NCBI GenBank assembly: GCA_020722685.1
Contig: DYKH01000171.1
Span: 2,217-10,304 of the forward strand
Length of the DNA: 8,088 nucleotides
Direction: 5' to 3'
DNA from: Caldithrix sp.
Lineage (GTDB): Bacteria; KSB1; UBA2214; DYKH01
The position numbers and the translations under genes were made by a program. The notes under the pieces are model-generated. The model made no database searches, was not told the DNA's origin, and was given only the letters and a program-made list of their open reading frames with translations. Of this stretch, positions 1 through 6,800 are shown piece by piece. How positions within the stretch are numbered: position 1 is the stretch's first letter; every line of letters starts with the position of its first letter.

Positions 1-92
1 TCCCCAGCACTCCATCCTTCCATCCTTCCATCCTTCCATCCTTCCATCCTTCCATCCTTCCATTTCTCCAGCACTCCCTATCCGTGATTTAC
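1..92. other. Region downstream of the chain-length gene
   Basis: This 92-base edge of the window holds an octamer tandem repeat (listed separately) and no gene. No GC-rich hairpin followed by a T-run is visible on the minus strand after the stop codon of the Wzz-like gene. Transcription of the export unit may therefore continue past the window edge into further polysaccharide genes, though this cannot be seen here. Confidence 0.6.
11..63. repeat. Octamer tandem repeat (TCCATCCT), about 6.6 copies
   Basis: Six perfect, uninterrupted copies of TCCATCCT run from position 11 to 58, followed by a partial copy (TCCAT) to 63. The array is flanked by two copies of the 10-mer CCAGCACTCC at 4-13 and 68-77. 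The unit length is not a multiple of three and the array lies outside any gene, so it is not a coding repeat. Because the copies are identical, it is probably a young slippage-prone array. Confidence 0.93.
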
Positions 93-1352
93 TCATTTGC
101 GCAGCTTTGACTTGATCAACTGAAAATCTTGCCGGAATTCGTTCAAGATGCTATCGACCCGCTGCTTTTCTTCGGGCCGGTCGGCGAGTCCGGCATAGTA
201 TCGCTGTACAAAAATCCAAGAGATGCTGAGGACGATGCTCAACAAACCGAAAACCACCACCAAGACTTTCCGTTTCGGCGAGCTGGGGATGACCGGCGGT
301 GTGGCCATATCCAAAACCTGCACCGTAGGGGTGTCCCGGGCTTCCTGAATTTTGGCCTGATAGTATTGTTGGTTGAGCAATTGCCAGACTGTCTCCTGAA
401 CCTTTGCCTCACGCATCAATTCGGCAAGCTGCAAGCCGACAGACGGCACATCGGAGAAGGGCAGGTAGAATTCGCCATCGTCGGGCCTTCCGTCCTTGTC
501 GTTGCCGAATTGCAGGGCAGCATATTCACGCTTCAGCTCTTCCAACTCTCGCCGCGCCCGAATGACTACAGGGTTTTCCGCCTTCATGGTCTGCGCCATT
601 ACCCCAAGCTGCACCTCCTTAGCAATGATCTGGCCCTTGACTTCACCGGCCTGCTGGATGGCGCTCTTGGTTTGTTCCTCCAAGGAAACGGCTTTGTGTA
701 CTTGCTGAAAATCCGCCAGCCTTCGAGAGGCTTCCGTCAGCTTGGCCTGTGTCTCCCGCAGTTGCGACTCGATGTAGATGCGGGAGTTCTTGGCGCGCGA
801 AACGCTTTTTTCCTGGTTGACTTGGTCGAGCGCTTCCGCGTACGCATTGGCGACATCGGCGGCCAGTTGGCGATTGCCCAGCTCCACCGCGATGGTGATG
901 ATTCCCTGCTTGGAGAGCGTGAACAGGGCGATTTTTTTCATGCGTAGCAAGCCCGTTTCCACTGAGGAAAATTTGAGGCAGCGATACAAGGGCAGGGTGT
1001 CTTTTTTGCAGACGAAACGTTGCTGCAAAACCTTCTCCCCAACCGAACGGCTTTTTAGGATTTCCAGCAGAATCTCCGCTGTCGAAGCATTGTTCGGCAG
1101 GGTCAGGCCCGGCACCGAGACTTCGGACAAGACGCTGGTCATGGAGAGTTTTTCCTGCTCCTGCGGCGGCATCAATGTGGTCACCGCTACGTATTTTCTG
1201 GGGAGAATGAAGGAAATCAAGACGACCAAAACAACGGTCAGACCGAAATTGCGGGCAATGATCCAGCGATGCTGCACCAGTACGCGGACGTAATCCAGCA
1301 AATGGATTTCAACGACTTTCTGCCTATCTTGATTGTTCACCTGTTGGCTCAC
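93..1352 (-). CDS. Wzz/GumC-type polysaccharide chain-length determinant
   Basis: This 419-residue inner-membrane protein has the polysaccharide co-polymerase layout. A short cytoplasmic N-terminus (LLDYVRVLVQHRW) leads into a first membrane helix at about 31-50, then a Wzz-type segment ending in PRKYVAVTTLMPP. A long periplasmic part follows with predicted coiled-coil character at about 180-280, including the family-typical ADVANAYAEALDQVNQEKS stretch. A proline-rich segment at 348-360 (ATPPVIPSSP) precedes the second helix at about 361-383. Members of this family control chain length and work with the outer-membrane export channel in Wzx/Wzy-type systems. The cytoplasmic tail is only about 35 residues, with no Walker motifs or Tyr cluster, so it lacks the BY-kinase domain often fused in this family. 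The start is a GTG 7 bases after the stop of the SLBB gene. No other in-frame start lies between it and an upstream TAG, and the first in-frame ATG is Met68, beyond the first helix. Only a weak ribosome site (GAAAG) is visible, which suggests translational coupling. Confidence 0.94.
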   Translation of the reverse strand: MSQQVNNQDRQKVVEIHLLDYVRVLVQHRWIIARNFGLTVVLVVLISFILPRKYVAVTTLMPPQEQEKLSMTSVLSEVSVPGLTLPNNASTAEILLEILKSRSVGEKVLQQRFVCKKDTLPLYRCLKFSSVETGLLRMKKIALFTLSKQGIITIAVELGNRQLAADVANAYAEALDQVNQEKSVSRAKNSRIYIESQLRETQAKLTEASRRLADFQQVHKAVSLEEQTKSAIQQAGEVKGQIIAKEVQLGVMAQTMKAENPVVIRARRELEELKREYAALQFGNDKDGRPDDGEFYLPFSDVPSVGLQLAELMREAKVQETVWQLLNQQYYQAKIQEARDTPTVQVLDMATPPVIPSSPKRKVLVVVFGLLSIVLSISWIFVQRYYAGLADRPEEKQRVDSILNEFRQDFQLIKSKLRK

Positions 1353-1359
1353 TCGGCTT

Positions 1360-3366
1360 TCATTTCGTAGCGGTTCGAATGACTAAATAAATGGTGGCCA
1401 CTTGACCGGCGACCAAAATCGTATCACGAAAGATTTGCCAGTAGTTGCGGTCCGGTTTGCGCGGCACCCAGATGCGATCACCCGGCGAGAAAGTTTGAAC
1501 ATCTTCATCGTCAATGATTTCTCCGGTGACCTTGATGACCTTGGTGCGATCTCCATCCGCATCCCAACTGTAGCCGCCGGCTTTGGTGATGTAGTATTTG
1601 AGCGACGCATTGGCTTCGTAGAGAACGCCGCCGGGTTTGGCCACCCTGCCGGACACCATCACCACGCGCGGAGACCTGGGAATATGGATAATGTCACCAT
1701 CTTCTAAAACTACGTCCTCGGATTTGTCACCCTGCACCATTAGCCTGTAGAAATCAACGTTGACCTCGCTGACATCGGCGGTGTTCTGCTTCATGACAAA
1801 ATACTCATATTCCAAATTGCTCATCTCGTCTTTGGTCAAACTCTTCAAACGCTCGAATTCCTTGTCCTCCAACACCGGCTCGCGCCGCCGGATTAGCTTG
1901 GCCTCTCCAATCAGAGCCTCTGGGGTAAAGCCGCCGGCCTGGCGCAGGACATCGCTCAGCTTGGTCGAGTCCTTGACAATCGGATAGTTGCCGGGAAATT
2001 TGACCTCGCCGCGTACCTCGACGATGAGTCCTACCTGCCAGTCCGGTATGCGACGCACAAAGACGTGGTCGTCGGCTTCCAGCAAAATATCCTGAGTCGA
2101 ATCCGTGCCGTTCAACACTGCCGCCAAGCTTACTTGCATTGGCTTCACCGAGCTATTGGGATCGACCTTGGCCACTTCTGCTTGCAAAAGATAGGCGCTG
2201 CGGGTGAGGCTGCCAGCCTTGAGAATCAGGTCGCTCACGCGCATGTTGGCTTCATACTCATACTCGCCGGGATTCTTAACCTCACCATGAATCGTTACGA
2301 TTTGTTTCGGCACCTGATCCAGCTTGGAGAAAACATGCAGTCGATCTCCATTCTGCAAAACGACATTCTCCGGCGAAGCCGGCTCATCTTGCACTTTGTG
2401 GTAATCAAGGTAGCACACTTCCAGCGTACCGTCGGCTCGCATGCGGCTCAGCTCGATTTTGGGCGTAAAAGCCAAATCGGTCAGGCCGCCGGCCAAGGCG
2501 ATCAGGTCGGTGAATCTCTCCTTCTTGATTGGATTCAGCTCGTATATTGCCTGCCGATAGACTTCTCCGGTCACTTCCACTTGCGATTTGCGCACCGGCA
2601 CAAATATCTGATCTCCTCCTTGCAGGAAAACACTGGCAGTGCCTTGCGGCTTGAGAAGAAAATCGTACAGGTCAACGTGCGCAAGCAGACTGTCGCCGCG
2701 AAACACCTGAATGTCGCGCAGAGAGCCTCGCTCCGTCAAGCCCTGTGCCCTGATCATCGCATCCAGGACGGTGTTCAAAGCGCTCAGGGTATAATTTCCG
2801 GGAGAATTGACCTCGCCGATGACGCTCACACGAATGCTCTTGGGCACGGTCAGCATCACGTCGATGCTGTAATTGCTATAAAGGCGTTTTAATCGTTCAT
2901 CCAGCGCTTGACGAAACTGAGCGAGCGATTGTCCAAGCACGGGAAAGACTCCAACCGTGGGGAGCAAGACCTGACCATCCGCGCTGACAGTCACCTCGAA
3001 CTGCTGTTGCGCCTTGCCGCCCAGAAAGACCAGCAGTTGATCCCCAGGGCCCAATTGGTAGTCGGTCGAGATGGCGAGTCCAGGTGATAGACTCTCACCT
3101 CCAATTTGCGCGGTAAAGAAATGCCGTCCGAAAAGCTCCAACGGGGAAGTCTGAGGGGACACCTGCTCACCGGCGCTTTGCGGTGCGGACGAATTCGCGG
3201 AGGATTCTTGGGTAGCCGCAGGCCGCAAAGGATCGTGACGCGGCAGCGACCCTCGCGTTTGGGCGAACAGGAGAGGAAAAAAGCAAAAAAGAAAGATGCA
3301 GCTAATGGCAACAGGGTTTGGCTTCACGCCGCTGATGACCTTTCTCAATGGATGATTTGAATTCAA
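1360..3366 (-). CDS. SLBB-domain polysaccharide export protein (Wza-like outer-membrane conduit)
   Basis: This 668-residue exported protein probably forms or lines the outer-membrane channel for exopolysaccharide. A signal peptide with a hydrophobic core at about 18-35 (ending PLLFAQ) is followed by a low-complexity Ser/Gln/Pro linker at 40-75. A Poly_export (Wza N-terminal) domain begins at DYQLGPGDQL (102-111) and runs to about 175. Five SLBB modules follow, at about 177-257, 262-346, 355-438, 448-564 and 567-637. Each opens with a V-x-G-x-V-x-x-P-G type strand (GEVNSPGNY, GEVKNPGEY, GEVKFPGNY, GRVAKPGG) and closes with GDxIxVP. A C-terminal hydrophobic segment lies at about 648-664. There is no good lipobox, unlike E. 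coli Wza. The annotated start is a TTG, the longest form. An in-frame GTG at 3327 (Val14) is preceded by GAAAGG 11 bases upstream and would give a compact signal peptide starting KPNPVAIS; I think it at least as likely. No in-frame ATG occurs before Met171. It forms a unit with the Wzz-like gene downstream. Confidence 0.95.
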   Translation of the reverse strand: MNSNHPLRKVISGVKPNPVAISCIFLFCFFPLLFAQTRGSLPRHDPLRPAATQESSANSSAPQSAGEQVSPQTSPLELFGRHFFTAQIGGESLSPGLAISTDYQLGPGDQLLVFLGGKAQQQFEVTVSADGQVLLPTVGVFPVLGQSLAQFRQALDERLKRLYSNYSIDVMLTVPKSIRVSVIGEVNSPGNYTLSALNTVLDAMIRAQGLTERGSLRDIQVFRGDSLLAHVDLYDFLLKPQGTASVFLQGGDQIFVPVRKSQVEVTGEVYRQAIYELNPIKKERFTDLIALAGGLTDLAFTPKIELSRMRADGTLEVCYLDYHKVQDEPASPENVVLQNGDRLHVFSKLDQVPKQIVTIHGEVKNPGEYEYEANMRVSDLILKAGSLTRSAYLLQAEVAKVDPNSSVKPMQVSLAAVLNGTDSTQDILLEADDHVFVRRIPDWQVGLIVEVRGEVKFPGNYPIVKDSTKLSDVLRQAGGFTPEALIGEAKLIRRREPVLEDKEFERLKSLTKDEMSNLEYEYFVMKQNTADVSEVNVDFYRLMVQGDKSEDVVLEDGDIIHIPRSPRVVMVSGRVAKPGGVLYEANASLKYYITKAGGYSWDADGDRTKVIKVTGEIIDDEDVQTFSPGDRIWVPRKPDRNYWQIFRDTILVAGQVATIYLVIRTATK
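3327..3344 (-). promoter_or_regulatory. Possible ribosome site and alternative GTG start of the SLBB gene
   Basis: On the minus strand GAAAGG (3344-3339) lies 11 bases before an in-frame GTG (3327-3325). The two upstream TTG candidates at 3366 and 3348 have no purine-rich sequence in front of them. Starting at the GTG leaves a compact signal peptide directly before FAQ. The spacing is slightly long and the match partial, so this is suggestive only. Confidence 0.4.
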
Positions 3367-3377
3367 AAAGGCAGCTA

Positions 3378-3406
3378 AATTTAGGGATTCAAATGCAATT
3401 AGTCAA
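3378..3406 (-). promoter_or_regulatory. Possible sigma-70-type promoter for the export unit
   Basis: On the minus strand TTGACT (3406-3401, five of six consensus bases) is separated by exactly 17 bases from TAAATT (3383-3378, four of six). Transcription would begin near 3371. This leaves almost no leader before the TTG at 3366 but about 45 bases before the GTG at 3327, consistent with the downstream start. A promoter is expected here because a terminator follows the preceding gene. The match was found by eye and is unproven. Confidence 0.45.
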
Positions 3407-3421
3407 CACAATGTTCCGAAG

Positions 3422-3483
3422 GCAGGTCTCAAGTGTCAGGCTGCAGGTCTAAGTCCATGTTTCACGACGCAGGCTACAGGCTG
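3422..3483. repeat. Short degenerate direct repeats (GCAGGTCT and CAGGCTRCAGG words)
   Basis: GCAGGTCT occurs at 3422-3429 and 3443-3450, each continuing into near-identical AAGT (with one extra C in the first copy). CAGGCTGCAGG at 3437-3447 recurs as CAGGCTACAGG at 3470-3480. The words interleave, which suggests a decayed tandem array. The 9-mer CAGGCTACA is also present at 7789-7797 in the other intergenic region. Function unknown. Confidence 0.55.
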
Positions 3484-3513
3484 TTTGTTGTATGGCGAGT
3501 TGTGCCTTATATT

Positions 3514-3642
3514 GAAAAGCTCCCTGCGGGATGACATCCTTCGCCTTCTCCTGCACAGCTACTCAGACAACTTTTCACCATCACACATTGAACTGCAGGT
3601 AACCTCCGCACCACCTACACTGTCATGCCGTAGGCAGCTTTC
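3514..3642. repeat. REPIN-like pair of inverted palindromic repeats
   Basis: Two copies of a roughly 21-base word lie in opposite orientation about 85 bases apart. They are the reverse complement of 3516-3536 and the plus strand of 3621-3641. They match at 18 of 21 positions, sharing TGTCAT at the inner end and AGCTTT at the outer end. Each copy contains its own perfect palindrome: TCCCGCAGGGA in the first and TGCCGTAGGCA in the second, a 4-bp stem with a 3-base loop. Two of the three differences form a compensatory pair in that stem, and the third is in the loop. This matches the general form of REP/REPIN elements (short palindromes in inverted pairs). No transposase is in the window. Confidence 0.6.
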
Positions 3643-3780
3643 TCGGTTTTGGGAGGGTTGTCCTTGCGGCACTTTCTCCGACTTTTGTTTCAAGTAGGCA
3701 CAACTCTGCCAGCCATCCTAAAGACTACCGCGCTTTTTAGCTTCGGCAGCCAAGTCCAAATTGCGTTTTCGGATAGGAGC

Positions 3781-3820
3781 AAAAAAAAGGCCAAGGATCC
3801 TTTGCAGGATCCAAGGCCTT
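3781..3820 (-). terminator. Rho-independent terminator of the exoprotein gene
   Basis: The minus-strand transcript forms a hairpin from 3820 to 3787: six pairs (AAGGCC with GGCCTT), a two-base symmetric mismatch, six pairs of the self-complementary GGATCC, and a 6-base loop. A T-run follows at 3788-3781, partly overlapping the stem base. It begins 21 bases after the stop codon of the exoprotein gene. Position, stem strength and T-tract all fit an intrinsic terminator, which separates this gene from the export unit downstream. Confidence 0.88.
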
Positions 3821-3841
3821 CGGGGGAGGGACGGGCAACTC

Positions 3842-6800
3842 TTATTTCAGAAGCGTCATCTTGCGGGTGAAGGTGACATAGTTTTCTCGATAGGCCAAGC
3901 CATTGCGCTCGGCGTTTTCCCAGGCTTCCAATCGACAAAAATAGATGCCGGCGGCAACAGGAATCTCTTGTTCATTCTTTCCGTTCCAGCGCATTTTGTG
4001 CTGCCCGGCCGAGGCGGAACCTTTATAGAGCACTTTGACTTCACGGCCGAGGATGTTATAAATGATGACCCTGACCTGCTTCTCGATAGGCAGATCAAAA
4101 GCAATGGTCGTTTCCGGATTGAAAGGATTTGGATAGTTGGGATGCAGCATCACCGTCTCCGGCAGAGTGCCGGCGCCGCCGTTGTTGCCTTCCAATTGGC
4201 CGCCGCCCGGCAAGGTCATCAACGAGGGCTCCTGCACCAGAACGATGTACATGCTCTTGGCGCCCGAAGCGCCCGAGGCATTGTTTCCACCTAACACCAG
4301 CTTGCCGGCGGGGAAATAGCCTTGCCAGAGATTAAGCCGTTCGGCGTTGTCGGAAACCCCCAGAGTCAGATTGGTGCGCGAAAAGCGGGCGTCCAGCCAA
4401 TTGGGCACGGAATTGGCCCGCGAGTCGTAAGCTACCAGCACGATGGCCGATTGCGTGAGGTGAATCGTCATAAAGCGCGTATCCGTGCTGCCTTTGTCGT
4501 TGTTGGCGGTCATCACCATTTGCGCCCGCAGCAAATCCTGCGGTACTTGAGTGATCACATAGTTGCGATCCAGATAATACTCCTTGCCAATATCCAAGTA
4601 GGACAAATTGGTCTCGGCATCGCCCTCGATGGTCACCTGCAAATTGGGCAGGTAGGTGTACGCAAGAGAAGCGTTGGCAATGGTGATTTCGCTGGCGTTG
4701 CTCTTGTTCCGCACGCCCGAGATGCTGATTGTGTAGGCCAAGCCGGCACGGTGCTTGGATGTCTCGAGAATGACCTCGCTTTCCGAATCATCCAATTGGG
4801 CCGACAACACCGTCACTTCGCCGCTGATGTGATAATTGCGGCGATTCTCCGCGGAAAGGCGATCCACCGGCTGGGAGAAACTCACCGAGACCAGGGTCTC
4901 GCCGATGATCTTGGCGCCCAGCACCATGCCGTGAGGCGTTCCGGCTGACTTGAACAAGTAGAAGAAAGGATTCTCCGGGCGGGCCACAACCGAAGGTTCA
5001 TCCTGCCGGCCAATCCCGCTAACAACCAGCACGTAAATTCTGCCGCTTTCATGCGCGCTTGTCCTAAGCCGAACCACTCTTAAGGAGGTGTCCAACGCCG
5101 CTTGGGTCACAGCGATGGCGCCATTGTTGATGGAGTAATTGCTCGCCTGCTCGGCAGAGGCTTGATTCAGTTTCACATTAAAGGAAACCAGTAGCTCCGT
5201 GTCGCTCACCGTCTCTACGTCCGCAACCTGCGGTGCTGTCTTGGAAGAGACCGCGTCATACGTGAAGGCATAGGAGGTATTGGCGGCGATGATGTTGTTG
5301 GCTGCATCACGCACGTTGTTGACCATAAGGATATAGATCCTTCCCGGCTCTAACATCGAGGTTTCCAGTTGCACGATGTGACTGGAAGTGCCTACTGTCG
5401 CTGCAAGCACTGCCGCATCATTATTGAGCGAATAGTTTACCTTGTCACCGGCCGACTCTGCGGCCACCGGCTCATTGAAGACGATCTGCAAATGCTCGGC
5501 ATCGATAACGCGAACCATGGCGATGGTCGGCGGCAAATCGTCGATAGGTTCATACAAGTAAGAGTAACTGCTGTTGGCCGCAATGGGATTGTGCTGATCG
5601 CTTTCGTCGGATATATTGCTCAGGCGCAACAGATACAGCTTGTTGGGCGAGTGGGCCGTCGTCTGCAAGTGCACCACCCGATGCGAGCTTCCCAATCTGG
5701 CGCTCAGCACCTGAATCCCGCCGCTGATGGCATAATTGGCGCTTTGTTCCGCTTGCTCGCCGGCGATCCTCTCGTTGAACAACACGTCCACGTTCTCCGC
5801 ATCGACCGCCTTGACGAGGGTGATAAGCGGGCCGACCGAATCGGTTCCCTCATAGACATAGCTGTAGAAGCTATTTGGCAGAATGGGATTTTGATTCTCA
5901 TCGGCAACGCCGCTTATCGTCAAAATGTAAACTTTGTTTGCTTCTTGTGCGGTGGTTTCCAAGAGAACCTTGGTCTTATCGGTTTGTAAACGGGCCGTCA
6001 AAACTCCGGCGCCACGATTGAGAGCATAATTGGCGGCGTTCTGCGCGCTGGTCGCATCCAATGGCCGGCTGAATTCGACCAACAGCGAAGTAGCACTTTG
6101 TGGGAAGACTTCAACAATTGTCGGACCCGTACCCGCCGTGCTGGAACCGTAAATATACGTGTAAGAGCTATTAGGAAGAATCTCGTTGCCGACGGTTGAC
6201 TGGTCGAGCACTTCGCTGACCAAGAGGACGTAGATTTGACCGGAAGAATGCGGCGTCGTTTCTAAAATTACGCCTTTGCCGGTCACATCCAAGATGGCGC
6301 TGATGACTTGGACGCCGTTGTTGATCTCGTAATGCCGGGCGTTTTCCGCGCTGCTGCGGTCCACCATCTCATTAAAGATCACCCGCAGGCGCGTTGCGCT
6401 GCTCACCTCGACGCGGGCAATGGTGGGGCCATTGCGGTCGATGGGCTCAAAAGTGTAAGCAAAGGTGGAATTCGCGGCGATGGCGTTCCGCTTTGGGCTA
6501 ACATCGTAAACGTTGCGCACGGTGAGCAAGTACAGATGATTCGGCTCATGCGCGCTGGTTTGCAGGCGCACGATTTGTCCGGTGGCGTCCAACTCGGCGC
6601 TCAGCACCTGGATACCGCCGTTGATGCTGTAATTCCCGACCAGCTCCGCGCCGGCCTTTTCCACCGGCTCGTTGAACATCACTTCGACCTGTTCCACGTC
6701 GGGAACATTGACCAAATTGATGAGCGGCCCCAGCACGTCGCCGGGGTCGTAGCGGTAGGAATAACTGCTATTGGGAGAAATCACGTTGCGTTGCGGGGAT

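Larger units (their letters stand above)
3367..3780. other. Gene-free intergenic stretch rich in degenerate repeats
   Basis: About 410 bases separate the terminator of the large exoprotein gene from the export unit. I see no gene here. The short plus-strand open frame at 3485-3697 has a low-quality, Ser/Cys-rich translation, no ribosome site and no recognisable motif. The stretch holds an inverted pair of palindromic repeats (3514-3642), short repeated words (3422-3483) and a possible promoter (3378-3406), each listed separately. Confidence 0.6.

Noticed and set aside
129..947. Long plus-strand open frame (272 residues) opposite the Wzz-like gene
   Set aside because: It is the antisense shadow of a clear coding gene, with a His/Arg/Leu-rich translation and no recognisable domain.
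2065..2892. Plus-strand 275-residue open frame opposite the SLBB gene
   Set aside because: Antisense shadow: the minus-strand frame carries five recognisable SLBB modules across the same bases.
3485..3697. Plus-strand 70-residue open frame in the intergenic region
   Set aside because: No ribosome site, low-quality composition, no motif, and it runs across the inverted palindromic repeats.
3595..3700. c-di-GMP (GEMM-I) riboswitch-like wording on the minus strand (GTAGGT...GGAGGTTACC, GAGAAAGC), with GTAGGT able to pair with either GCCTAC or ACCTGC
   Set aside because: The GNRA-capped hairpin and the conserved GACGCAAAGC core of GEMM-I are absent, it lies over 200 bases from the gene, and six-base alternative pairings arise easily by chance. 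A covariance-model scan would settle it.
4322..5989. Plus-strand open frames (4322-4948 and 5369-5989) opposite the Ig array
   Set aside because: They mirror the repeated minus-strand modules, and their repeated His/Gln/Arg-rich wording is a by-product of the coding repeat.
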